A stretch of DNA of 64,000 nt from Nitrospirota bacterium. GTDB taxonomy: Bacteria; Nitrospirota; Nitrospiria; 2-01-FULL-66-17. Below are positions 1 to 8,380 of this stretch, piece after piece; position 1 is the stretch's first letter, and each line of letters opens with the position of its first letter. Below the pieces are notes generated by a model. The model did no database searches. It was not told where the DNA came from and was given only the letters and a program-made list of their open reading frames with translations. A program made the position numbers and the translations under genes. The stretch lies in contig JBFLXB010000009.1 in NCBI GenBank assembly GCA_040757335.1, positions 46,028 through 110,027 on the forward strand, given 5' to 3'.

Positions 1-585
1 GCGTCGAGACCGTTCGACCGAGACCGGGACGGGTTCGTCATCGGCGAAGGCGCAGGCGTCGTGGTGCTCGAATCGCTGGAGTCCGCCCGCCGGCGCGACG
101 CCAGAATCTATGCGGAAATCGTCGGCTACGGCGCCTCGGCGGACGCCTACCACATCACGGCACCACCCGATGACGGCGAAGGCGCGGTGCGGTGCATGCG
201 CGCCGCCCTGGCCGACTCGGGCACCAAACCCGGAGAGGTCGGATACATCAACGCCCACGCCACCTCGACCATGGCGGACGCGATCGAAACGCGGGCCATC
301 AAGACCGTGTTCGGCGCCACCACCGACATCGCGGTCAGTTCCACCAAATCCATGACCGGCCATCTGTTGGGCGCGGCCGGAGGCATCGAAGCCATCTTCT
401 CGATCTTGGCGATCCAACGCGAGATGTTGCCCCCGACCATCAACCTGGCCGACCCCGATCCCGCGTGCGACCTGGACTACGTGCCCAACACGGCTCGCCG
501 CGCGCGCGTGGACGTGGCCATGTCCAACTCGTTCGGTTTCGGGGGCGTCAACGCGTGCTTGGTTTTCCGCCGCTTCACCGACTAG
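1..585 (+). CDS. fabF: Beta-ketoacyl-ACP synthase II, C-terminal part (5' end outside window)
   Basis: Elongating condensing enzyme of type II fatty-acid synthesis, joining malonyl-ACP to acyl-ACP in the cytoplasm. The reading frame is open from base 1, so the start and the active-site Cys lie outside the window. The visible half holds the family's other landmarks: [17 protein letters not shown] at the left edge, the catalytic His in NAHATST (usually NAHGTST), the Lys/His motif [15 protein letters not shown], and the closing glycine-rich [10 protein letters not shown] before the stop. rnc follows 37 bp downstream on the same strand, the common acpP-fabF-rnc arrangement. The His-neighbouring Ala for Gly is a mild variant. 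The family call is firm; FabF rather than FabB rests on the motif wording and on rnc being the next gene. Confidence 0.95.
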   Translation, partial: ASRPFDRDRDGFVIGEGAGVVVLESLESARRRDARIYAEIVGYGASADAYHITAPPDDGEGAVRCMRAALADSGTKPGEVGYINAHATSTMADAIETRAIKTVFGATTDIAVSSTKSMTGHLLGAAGGIEAIFSILAIQREMLPPTINLADPDPACDLDYVPNTARRARVDVAMSNSFGFGGVNACLVFRRFTD

Positions 586-622
586 CGCAAGCGCAATCGC
601 AAGTTCCACCCAGTTTGACCCG

Positions 623-1324
623 ATGTCCGAGCCAGCACCCATCGACCAGTTGGCCGAGCGCCTCGGCTACCGTTTTCGCACGCCGCGTTTGCTCGAAGCG
701 GCGCTGACCCACAAGTCCTACCTCAACGAATCGCCGGATCCCTCCCGGGAAGACAACGAACGGCTGGAGTTTCTGGGGGACGCGGTGCTCGACCTCGTGA
801 TCAGCGAACGCTTCTTGTCGCAGTTTCCGAACGCTCCGGAGGGCGAACTCTCCAAGCTCAAGGCTAAAACAGTGAGCGAAGCGGCGCTGAGCCACGTCGC
901 CCGTCGGCTCGATCTCGGGAGCGCGTTGGTCCTGGGCCGCGGGGAGGAACTGACCGGGGGTCGCGACAAAGCCTCACTGTTGGCCGATGCCTTCGAAGCC
1001 GTGATTGCCGCCGTGTACCTGGACGGCGGACTCGTTGCCGCGCGTCAGGTGGTGCTCACCGCGTTTTCCGACCTGTTCGAGAACCTGTCGCGACCTGAAG
1101 TCGCGGACCACAAGACCGAACTCCAGGAGATTTGCCAGCGAGACTTCTCGGTGCTGCCCGTGTACCGGGTGCTGCGCGAGTCGGGCCCCGACCACCTCAA
1201 ACAATTCGACGTAGAGCTGTTGATCCGCGGAGAGGTCTACGGGGTGGGAACGGGGCGGAGCAAGAAGGAAGCCGAACAGCAGGCCGCGAGACACGCGCTC
1301 GATCGGCTGAGACCCAGCACGTAA
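623..1324 (+). CDS. rnc: Ribonuclease III
   Basis: Double-strand-specific endoribonuclease that processes rRNA precursors and structured mRNAs. At 233 aa it has the normal family length. The signature NERLEFLGDAVLD lies at residues 45-57, and the Mg-binding acidic residues appear with the right spacing (E49, D53, D122, E125 within LLADAFEAV). The C-terminal third (about 155-229) is a double-stranded-RNA-binding domain ending in the typical GxGRSKKEAEQQAARHAL helix. The ATG at 623 gives a full-length N-terminus. It lies 37 bp after fabF and converges with queC, whose stop is only 6 bp away. Confidence 0.97.
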   Translation: MSEPAPIDQLAERLGYRFRTPRLLEAALTHKSYLNESPDPSREDNERLEFLGDAVLDLVISERFLSQFPNAPEGELSKLKAKTVSEAALSHVARRLDLGSALVLGRGEELTGGRDKASLLADAFEAVIAAVYLDGGLVAARQVVLTAFSDLFENLSRPEVADHKTELQEICQRDFSVLPVYRVLRESGPDHLKQFDVELLIRGEVYGVGTGRSKKEAEQQAARHALDRLRPST

Positions 1325-1330
1325 CCGCCA

Positions 1331-1996
1331 CTACCCACGCGTATACCGGGTGGGATCTTTGACGCCGGCCACCACGAACGCCTGTCGGCGTTCCGCGCAC
1401 TTGTTGCAGCGCCCGCAATGCCGACCGCGCACGGGACGAATACACGAGAATGTGAGGCCCCACGGCAGGTGGCGGTGTTGCGCGATCAGGTCGGCTTTGT
1501 GGAGGTGCCGGAACGGCGTCTCGATCTTGATCGAACTCTCGAGGCCCAGGCGGATCGCCTGCCCCATCGCGTCGAAGAAGGCGGGGGTCGCGTCCGGGAA
1601 GGGGTTGTCTTTCAGGGGACCGATGGTCACGGCATCCAGACCGTGCAGCGCCGCGTAGACCGCCGCCTTGCTCAACAGGAAGAGGTTTCGGCCCGGCAAA
1701 TACACGGCGGCATCTGGGCTACGCGCATCGGGCACCGCCCGGCCGGTCAGGCTCCAGTGCGCGCCGTACACGTCACGCACCGGGAGATCCAATACCACCG
1801 GTCGGACCAGCCGCGGGTCGCCGATCCGCGCGACGAACTGACGCAACCAACGCAGTTCAGCGGCTTCCCATCGGAGGCCGGCGCGGACATACAGCGGCGT
1901 CGCGGAGCGATACCGCTCCAGCGCCCACACCAACAGCGCGGCGCTCTCCACCCCTCCACTCGCGAGTACCCCGGCCCCGCCGCCGCGCCGCGCCAT
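1331..1996 (-). CDS. queC: 7-cyano-7-deazaguanine synthase (QueC-like)
   Basis: ATP-dependent conversion of 7-carboxy-7-deazaguanine plus ammonia to preQ0, a step to queuosine or deazaguanine-modified nucleic acid. The 221-aa product has a PP-loop near the N-terminus (residues 13-18), a VPGRN-like segment (LPGRNLFLLSKAA) and the four-Cys zinc site C185-x8-C194-x2-C197-x2-C200. The PP-loop reads SGGVES instead of the usual SGGxDS, an acidic but unusual substitution. The ATG at 1996 was chosen because GGGGAGAGG lies just upstream and the PP-loop is then at its normal distance from the start; the frame is open further upstream but would overlap queD. It sits 28 bp after queD in a leftward pair. 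Confidence 0.85.
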   Translation of the reverse strand: MARRGGGAGVLASGGVESAALLVWALERYRSATPLYVRAGLRWEAAELRWLRQFVARIGDPRLVRPVVLDLPVRDVYGAHWSLTGRAVPDARSPDAAVYLPGRNLFLLSKAAVYAALHGLDAVTIGPLKDNPFPDATPAFFDAMGQAIRLGLESSIKIETPFRHLHKADLIAQHRHLPWGLTFSCIRPVRGRHCGRCNKCAERRQAFVVAGVKDPTRYTRG

Positions 1997-2024
1997 CGAC
2001 CTCTCCCCGATCCCGCGGTTTCCC

Positions 2025-2447
2025 TTACCCGGGACCGCCCGAGCGAGGCCGCTGGTACGTCGCGTACGACGTCTCGGTTTCCCACAACCGGATCTGCCGC
2101 AGGGGAAAGCCGCGGGCCTCCGCGAAGTCATAGATCAGCCGCGCAATGGCCTCCGCGGTCGGATTGTCGTCCATCACGACGATAGGCTCCCCCATGCGCT
2201 GCAACACGTCCACGAGGGGATCGTCTTTCCTGAGCAGCATGCGATGATCGAGCTCGCGGTCGAGCCAGGTCTGCACCGCGGCCTTGATCTCGCTGAAGTC
2301 ATACACCATCCCCCGATGGTCGAGCTGCTCGGCCTCCAGCTCGATCTCCACGACCCCATTATGGCCGTGCGGCACGCGGCATTTGCCGTCATAGTCCATC
2401 AACCGATGTCCGTAACAGAAGGTGAGGCGCTTGGTCACTTGATACAC
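2025..2447 (-). CDS. queD: 6-carboxy-tetrahydropterin synthase (QueD/PTPS family)
   Basis: Converts 7,8-dihydroneopterin triphosphate to 6-carboxy-tetrahydropterin, the step before QueE and QueC. The 140-aa product carries the zinc-binding histidines of the PTPS fold in FCYGHRL and PHGHNG, the catalytic Cys just before that (KCRVPHGH), DFSEIK, the ELDHRML histidine and the glutamate of WETETSY. It heads the queD-queC pair. The queE partner is not in the window. A relationship to folate-type 6-pyruvoyl-tetrahydropterin synthases cannot be excluded from the sequence, but the queC neighbour favours QueD. Confidence 0.92.
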   Translation of the reverse strand: MYQVTKRLTFCYGHRLMDYDGKCRVPHGHNGVVEIELEAEQLDHRGMVYDFSEIKAAVQTWLDRELDHRMLLRKDDPLVDVLQRMGEPIVVMDDNPTAEAIARLIYDFAEARGFPLRQIRLWETETSYATYQRPRSGGPG

Positions 2448-2571
2448 GGCGAAGACCCTGGTTCAGATGCGCAGCGACAATCCGCATCGCTCCAGAGGAG
2501 CGACTGGGAATCTCCCTCCTTGCGGATGGCGAAGCAACGCCGCAGATGGCCGCTCATGGACAGGCGTCGCC

Positions 2572-3309
2572 CTATGAGGCGATGTAGCGACCGCCGTCGA
2601 CCAGATACGTTCCGCCGGTCGCAAAGTCGGTGCCTTCGATCAGAAAGAGTACGGTTTGCACGATGTCCTCCGGCGAGCCGATTCGCTTGAGCGGCGTGGC
2701 GCGAACCACCCGCTCTCGTTCATCCTCTTCCATCTCCTCGGGTAACAGGATGGGGCCCGGCGCGATGCAGTTGACCTGCACCGCCGGCGCGAGCTCCTGG
2801 GCGAGCGCTTGGGTGAGCGCGATGACACCGGCCTTCGAGACGCAATAGGGAAGGTATTCCGGGTATGGCCGCATCCCCGCCCAGTCCGCAAAGTTGATGA
2901 TTTTCCCCTCCCCACGGCTTCGCATGTGCTCCGCCACCGCCTTGGCGCACAGGAAGCTCCCCTTGAGGTTGATGTCCATGGTGAGGTCCCATTCGCTTTC
3001 CGTGAGGTGCGCGAACGGGGTTTTGAAATACACCGCGGCATTGTTGATCAAGACATCGATCCGCCCGAAGCGTTCCAGCGCGCCCGCAATCATGCGCTGC
3101 ACGTCCGCGGCGTTGGACACGTCGCCAGGCACCGCCAACGCGTCGACCCCGATCTTCTGTAACTCGCGGACAACCGCTTGGGCATCGGCGTTCGAGTACC
3201 GGTAGTTGATGACCAGGTTCGCGCCGCGCTGAGCCAGGGCCCGCGCCAGGTGACTGCCGATCCGCTTGGCTCCCCCCGTGATGAACACGGTCCGGTGGTC
3301 AAGGCGCAT
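2572..3309 (-). CDS. SDR-family oxidoreductase, pteridine-reductase-like
   Basis: NAD(P)H-dependent short-chain dehydrogenase/reductase of 245 aa. The cofactor motif TGGAKRIG is at residues 11-18, NNAA at 89-92 and the catalytic YCVSK at 155-159. The usual catalytic Ser is replaced by Asp (D142), exactly 13 residues before the Tyr. An Asp in this place, together with TGGAxRIG, is typical of pteridine reductases (PTR1/FolM-like) rather than FabG-type enzymes. The pteridine-handling queD next door in the same orientation (124 bp away) makes a pterin substrate plausible, but this is inference. Confidence 0.8.
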   Translation of the reverse strand: MRLDHRTVFITGGAKRIGSHLARALAQRGANLVINYRYSNADAQAVVRELQKIGVDALAVPGDVSNAADVQRMIAGALERFGRIDVLINNAAVYFKTPFAHLTESEWDLTMDINLKGSFLCAKAVAEHMRSRGEGKIINFADWAGMRPYPEYLPYCVSKAGVIALTQALAQELAPAVQVNCIAPGPILLPEEMEEDERERVVRATPLKRIGSPEDIVQTVLFLIEGTDFATGGTYLVDGGRYIAS

Positions 3310-3433
3310 AGGCAGCCGATCTTAAAGACAACCCCCCAAAGTGTCAATCCAGTTGGAGCGCGGGCGCGCCGCCCCCTCACCCCAACCCTATGGTCGATTT
3401 TCGGCCGACCAAACCACCCGTGGGTAGCGCCTC

Positions 3434-3459
3434 GCAAATGGCGTCAGAACGCCATTTGC
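3434..3459. promoter_or_regulatory. Perfect inverted repeat upstream of purM
   Basis: Two 10-bp arms (3434-3443 and 3450-3459) are exact inverted copies around a 6-bp centre. The repeat ends 32 bp before the purM ATG, in the 180-bp region between the divergent SDR and purM genes. It could be an operator or an RNA hairpin in the purM leader. No T-run follows directly, so a terminator is less likely. I do not recognise the motif as a PurR box. Confidence 0.5.
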
Positions 3460-3491
3460 ACAAATTGATCTTTTGGGGATGTTCTTGTATC

Positions 3492-4553
3492 ATGCCTCCT
3501 GCGCAGGGCGGGCCCCCACTCGTGACCAAGCAGACCTACCGCAGCGCTGGCGTGGACATTGACGCCGGCAACCGAGTCGTCGAACTCATCAAACCCCTTG
3601 TGAAGACCACGCTCCGGCCCGAGGTCCTCACCGATCTCGGTGGATTCGCGGGGTTGTTCCAACTCGACACCAGCCGCTATCGCGAACCGGTGTTGGTGTC
3701 CGGAACCGACGGCGTAGGCACCAAGCTCAAAATCGCACACCTCATGCGCCGCCACGACACCATCGGCATCGACCTGGTGGCCATGTGCGTCAACGACGTC
3801 ATGGTCTGCGGCGCCGAGCCGTTGTTTTTCTTGGACTATTTCGCCACCGGCAAGCTCGACCCCGAGCAAGCCGCCGAAGTCGTGGGCGGCATCGCCGAGG
3901 GCTGTCGGCAAGCCCGGTGTGCGCTCATTGGCGGCGAGACCGCCGAGATGCCGTCGATGTACGCCGAAGGCGACTACGATCTCGCGGGATTCGCGGTCGG
4001 CGTGGTTGACCGGGCGCGTCTCATCGACGGCCGCACCATCGTTCCAGGCGACGTGGTGGTGGGGCTGGCGTCGAGCGGGCTGCACAGCAACGGTTATTCC
4101 CTCGTGCGCAAGTTGCTCTTCGAAGTCGAAGGCCTGGCCGTGGATGACCGGCTCCCGGAACTGGCCGAGCCTCTCGGATCCGTCCTGCTGACCCCCACGC
4201 GGATTTACGCGAAGACGGTCCTGGCCCTGATGCGGAACCACACCTTGAAAGGCATCGCGCACATCACGGGCGGCGGGATCACGGAGAACCTTCCCCGAGT
4301 CCTCCCCGACGGGTGCGCGGCGCGCATCGACCGCGGAGCGTGGACACCGCATCCGATCTTCCAGCTTCTTCAATCGCGGGGCGCTATTCCCGACGACGAA
4401 ATGCTGCGCACGTTCAACATGGGCATCGGTCTCCTGCTGGTGGTCGCGGCCGACGAGGCGGAATCCGTTCGAGCCGACGCCGAGGCGCTCGGGGAGCGGG
4501 CCGTCATCGTGGGGACCATCGAGCCGGGAACGCCGGGGGTTCGCTATGCCTGA
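3492..4553 (+). CDS. purM: Phosphoribosylformylglycinamidine cyclo-ligase (AIR synthetase)
   Basis: ATP-dependent ring closure of FGAM to aminoimidazole ribonucleotide in purine synthesis. The product matches the family end to end: [12 protein letters not shown] near the start, [69 protein letters not shown] and FNMGIGLLL. The ATG at 3492 gives 353 aa. A GTG at 3522 would start the protein directly at [12 protein letters not shown], closer to the usual family N-terminus, and is a real alternative. It overlaps purN by 8 bp, so the two are translationally coupled. Confidence 0.97.
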   Translation: MPPAQGGPPLVTKQTYRSAGVDIDAGNRVVELIKPLVKTTLRPEVLTDLGGFAGLFQLDTSRYREPVLVSGTDGVGTKLKIAHLMRRHDTIGIDLVAMCVNDVMVCGAEPLFFLDYFATGKLDPEQAAEVVGGIAEGCRQARCALIGGETAEMPSMYAEGDYDLAGFAVGVVDRARLIDGRTIVPGDVVVGLASSGLHSNGYSLVRKLLFEVEGLAVDDRLPELAEPLGSVLLTPTRIYAKTVLALMRNHTLKGIAHITGGGITENLPRVLPDGCAARIDRGAWTPHPIFQLLQSRGAIPDDEMLRTFNMGIGLLLVVAADEAESVRADAEALGERAVIVGTIEPGTPGVRYA

Positions 4554-5196
4554 TCGAACCCTTATGATGGGCGTGCTCGCGTCGGGACGCGGCAGCAATC
4601 TGCAAGCGATCCTCGACGCCATCGCCGCCGGGCGCCTGGACGCCAAGGTGGCGATCGTCATCAGCGATCGCGAAGATTCCCAGGCGCTCGAACGCGCGCG
4701 CGCGGCGGGCCTCATGACCCGGTTCGTCAACCCCAAGGCGTTCCCCACTCGCGAGGCGCACGACGCCTACCTCGCCGAAGAGTTGCGCCGCGCCGGCGTA
4801 GAGGTCTTGGTGCTGGCCGGGTACATGCGCATCGTGACGCGCGAGCTCCTCGACACCTTTCCAGACCGGATCATCAACGTGCACCCGTCCCTCTTGCCCG
4901 CGTTTCCCGGCATGCGCGCGCAACGACAGGCGGTCGAATACGGTGTCAAACTCTCGGGGTGCACGGTACACTTTGTCACCGAACACGTTGACGACGGGGC
5001 GATCATCCTGCAAGCCGCGGTTCCGGTTCATGACGACGACACCGAGGCCTCGCTGGCCGATCGCATCCTCGTCCAGGAACACCGCCTATTGCCGGAGGCC
5101 CTCCAACTCTATGCCGAAGGTCGGTTGAGCATTGTGGGGCGGCGCGTCGTGATCGCGCCGCCGGTTCACGCAACGGGACATCCCAGGGAGACGTGA
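4546..5196 (+). CDS. purN: Phosphoribosylglycinamide formyltransferase
   Basis: Transfers a formyl group from 10-formyl-tetrahydrofolate to GAR in purine synthesis. The 216-aa product shows the N-terminal phosphate-binding [18 protein letters not shown], the catalytic-region [13 protein letters not shown] and the Asp-containing HVDDGAII. The start codon lies inside the 3' end of purM (8-bp overlap), giving a purM-purN unit. The next gene follows 4 bp after its stop. Confidence 0.97.
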   Translation: MPDRTLMMGVLASGRGSNLQAILDAIAAGRLDAKVAIVISDREDSQALERARAAGLMTRFVNPKAFPTREAHDAYLAEELRRAGVEVLVLAGYMRIVTRELLDTFPDRIINVHPSLLPAFPGMRAQRQAVEYGVKLSGCTVHFVTEHVDDGAIILQAAVPVHDDDTEASLADRILVQEHRLLPEALQLYAEGRLSIVGRRVVIAPPVHATGHPRET

Positions 5197-5200
5197 CGCC

Positions 5201-5668
5201 ATGAGCCAGGAAATGCGCCCGAAAGATTACATGGAACTCGGCATCCTGTACGTCCGCGAGGGACGTTTCGACGAGGCGTTCCGCGCGCTTCGTCAGGCCA
5301 TGTTTCGCTACACCGAGCAGAGCGGACATGAACTCCCGTACCCCTTGATGTCGTATTACGGTCTGTGCCTGGTCGTGCTGCACCAGGACCCGCCGCGCGG
5401 GTTGGCGCTCTGTAAGCGCGCGGTCGACGAAGCCGGAAACCGGGCCGAGTTCTACTGGAACCTGGGGAAGGCCTTCCTCGCCATGCGCAGAAAAGCCCAG
5501 GCCATCACCGCGTTTCAACACGGCCTGCAGATCGGCGACGACCCTCGCCTGGTCAGCGAGCTGAGACGCTTGGGGATTCGCAACCAGCCGCTGATTCCAT
5601 TCCTCTCCCGTGAAAACATCCTGAACCGTTATTTGGGTATCCTGCGCGCAAAAAGTAAAGCGGCTTGA
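5201..5668 (+). CDS. TPR-repeat protein
   Basis: A 155-aa soluble protein with helix-pair repeats of the tetratricopeptide type: YMELGILYVREGRFDEAFRAL near the start, and WNLGKAFLAMRRKAQAITAF followed by HGLQIGDDPRL in the middle. TPR domains mediate protein-protein contacts; no catalytic motif is visible. It is 4 bp after purN and its stop overlaps the next start codon, so it is probably cotranscribed with purMN. Its role is unknown. Confidence 0.75.
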   Translation: MSQEMRPKDYMELGILYVREGRFDEAFRALRQAMFRYTEQSGHELPYPLMSYYGLCLVVLHQDPPRGLALCKRAVDEAGNRAEFYWNLGKAFLAMRRKAQAITAFQHGLQIGDDPRLVSELRRLGIRNQPLIPFLSRENILNRYLGILRAKSKAA

Positions 5669-6243
5669 TCCGGGTCGTCATCGCGTCCATCCTCTTGTTG
5701 AGCCTCGCTAACCCGGCGTGGGCGCAGCCTCGCGACGGGGCCTGGTGGCTCACCGCGCCGGAGTCCTTCAAGTTCGGGTACGTGGCCGGGTACCTGGCCG
5801 GACGCGAGGAGCAAGCGACGCGATGGGGACAACTCGCCGATGAAGCGGCCGCGCAACTTCCCCAAGAAGCCCGCGAGCAGTTCGAACCCGTGCTGGACGC
5901 GCTGCGCGAGAGCAACGCGGCCTTTGCCGACGTGACCTACGCGCAACTGATCGAACAACTGGACGGGTTTTACCGCCCGGAAAAGAATCGCCGGATTCCG
6001 TTGGACCAGGCGTTGACCGTGGTGCGCCAAGCGCTGGCGGGCGTGGACCAGCAATACCTTTACTGCCAAGTCGAATACTTTCGCCTCGCCCACGACAACA
6101 ACATCCCGATGAAGGAACGGCTGGAAGCCTTGGGCAAAAAAGCCGCGGAGTGCGCCGAGTTGAGCCCGCACAAGGATGTCGGTCCTCCAGGCAGGGTTGA
6201 CGAGCGGTACGGGCTCCCGGAAGGACACCCCAAGACGGAATAG
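5665..6243 (+). CDS. Secreted hypothetical protein
   Basis: A 192-aa product beginning at TTG 5665, which overlaps the stop of the TPR gene. The N-terminus is a classic signal peptide: a short basic start, the hydrophobic run VVIASILLLSLA, then a NPAWA|Q-type cleavage site. The mature part is acidic and mostly helical, with an aromatic-rich segment (DGAWWLTAPESFKFGYVAGYL). I recognise no family. It is the last chromosomal protein gene before tRNA-Ala. The TTG start is inferred from the signal peptide and from coupling to the upstream gene. Confidence 0.6.
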   Translation: MIRVVIASILLLSLANPAWAQPRDGAWWLTAPESFKFGYVAGYLAGREEQATRWGQLADEAAAQLPQEAREQFEPVLDALRESNAAFADVTYAQLIEQLDGFYRPEKNRRIPLDQALTVVRQALAGVDQQYLYCQVEYFRLAHDNNIPMKERLEALGKKAAECAELSPHKDVGPPGRVDERYGLPEGHPKTE

Positions 6244-6312
6244 CGGACTCATCGGCCTCGCGCGTTGCGCGCACGTGCGAGTTTTGCTATGATCCTTCGG
6301 CCGCTGACACGT

Positions 6313-6388
6313 GGGGGGTTAGCTCAGTTGGGAGAGCGGCTGGTTCGCAATCAGCAGGTCACCGGTTCGATCCCGGTACCCTCCACCA
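6313..6388 (+). tRNA. tRNA-Ala(CGC)
   Basis: Full cloverleaf of 76 nt with encoded CCA. The acceptor stem is seven pairs including a G3:U70 wobble, the alanine identity element. The D arm is AGCTCAGTTGGGAGAGC, and the anticodon stem GCTGG/TCAGC encloses TTCGCAA with anticodon CGC (codon GCG). The T arm has an ACCGG/CCGGT stem with loop TTCGATC. Its 3' half is also read antisense as the last codons of the ICE integrase, so the gene is the integration target and was kept intact. Confidence 0.96.
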
Positions 6389-7587
6389 CTTAAATTCCTC
6401 GTAAGACCAAGACCTTGTGACACCGCCCCCGTCTGGGGGCGGCGCGGTTTTTGCCGATTTGCTACCAGTTTGCTACCACTTGGTTCTGGAGCAGCGTCAT
6501 CCAAGCGATCGACCGCCGCCTTGTTGCCTTTCGGAAGCCACTTCCCATACGTGTCCACGGTAAGGCGGATCGACGCGTGGCCCAGTTGCTCCATGACGTA
6601 GACGGGGCTTTCGCCTTGCTGCAAGAGTAATGAGGCGAACGTGTGCCGCAGGCAGTGCGGAGTGAAGTGCCCGGGCAACTTGGCGGCCTTCAGCGCCGCA
6701 CGCATTGCGCGTCTGACGTTCCCCTCGTCCATGACGGTCCCGTGAATTGAACAGAACACCCACGGCGGCATCTTCGTCCATCCTCGCTTCAACTTTTCTG
6801 TCCGCCGCTCGATGAGGAGGCGATCGAGACGTTCCTTGAGTTGCAGGCTCATATCGACCACCCGGCCGGTTGCGGTTTTCGTCGTCCCGATTTCTCCGGC
6901 CGAGATCCCCTTGGTGATCCGCAACTCGCGAGCGGCAAAGTCGAGATCGTCCCACTGAAGGGCGCGTGCCTCCCCGAGCCGGAGACCCGCGCGCGCGAGC
7001 GTTAGGAACAGCGGCGCATAACGCGGCTCTTCCAGCTCTGCTGCAGCGAGAAATCGGACGAGCTGCTCACGGGTCATCGCCTTGATCTCTTCCTGGCGCT
7101 CTTTTGCCCGCTTGCTCAAGCGGAACTGCCGACCGATCCGGACCGTGGGATTGGCCAGAATCACCCCGTCGACCACGGCGGCGTTCAACATCGCACGAAG
7201 GGTGCCATACATGATCCGCACCGTGGCCCTCGAAAGATTCAGGGAAAGCTTCTCGGCGAGAAATGCCCGCAGATGGGCTGGGGTCAGCCGGCAAAGCTTG
7301 AGGCTACCGAACTTGGGAAGGATGTGAAGGCGCAGATTCTGCTCGTAACTGAGCAGGGTCCGTGGTTTAATCGTCGGGGCGATAAGCTTGAGCCACGATT
7401 TCGAGTAGGTCTCGACCGTGATGTCGCGGTCGTACGCCGGCAGGGCACCCAGACGCGCCTCACGAAGTTTGTCCGAGAGAACGTCTTTTGCTTCTCGCCG
7501 CGTCTTACAGGTCACCCACCGACGGATTCCTGCGCTGTCCCGGTAGTCGACGATCCACTTTTTCCGTCGTTTTCGGATGCAGGCCAT
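6319..7587 (-). CDS. int: Tyrosine-recombinase integrase of the ICE
   Basis: Site-specific recombinase that should integrate and excise the ICE at tRNA-Ala. The 422-aa product has an N-terminal arm-binding region, a core-binding SAM-like domain (about 55-150) and a catalytic domain with R203 (GLRLGEAR), H311-x2-R314 (HCLRH), H337 (QLGHAS) and the nucleophile Y347 (DTYGKWLPKG). GGGGG stands 4 bp before the ATG at 7587. Residues 400-422 (GGGYRDRTGDLLIANQ and onward) are the antisense translation of tRNA-Ala, so the true tail depends on what attP encodes. The gene start overlaps the upstream excisionase-like gene by 76 bp. Confidence 0.93.
   Translation of the reverse strand: MACIRKRRKKWIVDYRDSAGIRRWVTCKTRREAKDVLSDKLREARLGALPAYDRDITVETYSKSWLKLIAPTIKPRTLLSYEQNLRLHILPKFGSLKLCRLTPAHLRAFLAEKLSLNLSRATVRIMYGTLRAMLNAAVVDGVILANPTVRIGRQFRLSKRAKERQEEIKAMTREQLVRFLAAAELEEPRYAPLFLTLARAGLRLGEARALQWDDLDFAARELRITKGISAGEIGTTKTATGRVVDMSLQLKERLDRLLIERRTEKLKRGWTKMPPWVFCSIHGTVMDEGNVRRAMRAALKAAKLPGHFTPHCLRHTFASLLLQQGESPVYVMEQLGHASIRLTVDTYGKWLPKGNKAAVDRLDDAAPEPSGSKLVANRQKPRRPQTGAVSQGLGLTRNLSGGGYRDRTGDLLIANQPLSQLS
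6340..6388 (+). other. Probable attL of the ICE in the 3' half of tRNA-Ala
   Basis: The integrase gene ends inside this tRNA, and everything to the right is accessory DNA. The crossover most likely lies in the anticodon or T-arm part of the tRNA, as for many tyrosine integrases. Core limits cannot be set because the matching attR copy of the tRNA 3' end was not seen in the window and must lie beyond 64000. Confidence 0.5.
6423..6452 (+). terminator. GC-rich hairpin with T-run after tRNA-Ala
   Basis: An 8-bp perfect stem (6423-6430 with 6435-6442, tetraloop GTCT) is followed after 5 bp by TTTTT (6448-6452) on the plus strand. It could terminate tRNA-Ala transcription. It lies inside the 3' part of the integrase gene, in the linker between the catalytic domain and the tRNA-encoded tail. 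The 5-bp gap before the T-run makes it an imperfect terminator. Confidence 0.45.
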
Positions 7588-8135
7588 GTTCCCCCTTCTT
7601 TCTCACCGCCGCCTTCTAGAATCGAAGGCAGCGGCACGAGGCGTTCGATCGGCGAGCGAGACCGAGTCGCTCCCCTCGCAGCGAGCCGCCGTTTTACAGG
7701 ATGACGGACGGCCAAATCAATACGGGGGCCGCGAGCCTGTCGAGCCTTAGGCGCCACACGACTCAACCCATGCGAAGTCGTATGGCCAGGAACTCGCTCT
7801 GCTCCCTTCTGGTTGTCCTTAAGCCACACCTCAAGATCCGAGGCACGAATTCGAACGTACTTTCCGAATCGGACGGTCGGCAGAACGCTCCTTCGAGCGA
7901 GATCGTATGCGTAGGGAGCAGGAACTGATAGCCGTGTTGCCACCTCGGGAATGGTCAGAAGCTGGTCTTTCGGCGGACGTGATTCGCTTTTGTTGTGAGC
8001 GTCGTTCAACAGCCGCGCGACCAACGCGCTCTGAGTGGCCGCCAGACGCAGTAGCAGTGCCGGAATCTCGCCCGACGGAATGGCGGCGATGTCTTGACAA
8101 TGATGGACGAGCGAGCCCGAATCTCCGTTGTTCAT
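7512..8135 (-). CDS. Excisionase-like helix-turn-helix protein
   Basis: A 207-aa product with a MerR/AlpA-type excisionase DNA-binding domain at about residues 58-105 (LTIPEVATRLSVPAPYAYDL, then RFGKYVRIRASDLEVWL). Such proteins steer an integrase toward excision or regulate its gene. The start at 8135 follows GGGGGAG, and its first bases overlap the stop of the zinc-ribbon gene. The C-terminal 100 residues are low-complexity and run 76 bp into int, which is unusual; a shorter original protein with a lost stop is possible. A 6-bp hairpin (GCCTTC/GAAGGC) around 7610-7630 lies in this tail. Confidence 0.7.
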   Translation of the reverse strand: MNNGDSGSLVHHCQDIAAIPSGEIPALLLRLAATQSALVARLLNDAHNKSESRPPKDQLLTIPEVATRLSVPAPYAYDLARRSVLPTVRFGKYVRIRASDLEVWLKDNQKGAERVPGHTTSHGLSRVAPKARQARGPRIDLAVRHPVKRRLAARGATRSRSPIERLVPLPSILEGGGEKEGGTWPASENDGKSGSSTTGTAQESVGG

Positions 8136-8368
8136 GATACTCCCCCTATCGCGCAGGGGCCGACGGGGTCTGGCAGGCTCTGTTGATCTACCCCAGACTG
8201 CGGTTTCTCGGGTTCGCGCGCCCGATACCCGCAGATCGGACACCGCCAGTTCTGTTCAATCGACTCCCACACCAATCCGACGGTGTCTGGATCACGCCCC
8301 GCTCCGCAGTGCGGGCAGGCAAAACCGCGCAGGCCTTCGAGAATCTCACTCACCCGCTCCAGACTCAT
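8132..8368 (-). CDS. Small double zinc-ribbon protein
   Basis: A 78-aa protein with two Cys pairs that can bind one zinc: CPHCG at about residues 18-22 and CPICG at about 43-47. No other domain fits this length. Its stop overlaps the start of the excisionase-like gene by 4 bp and it begins 13 bp after the primase gene, so it belongs to the leftward ICE operon. It may be a DNA- or protein-binding accessory to the primase or the integration control proteins; this is inference. Confidence 0.7.
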   Translation of the reverse strand: MSLERVSEILEGLRGFACPHCGAGRDPDTVGLVWESIEQNWRCPICGYRAREPEKPQSGVDQQSLPDPVGPCAIGGVS

Positions 8369-8380
8369 CGCTTTCCTCTC

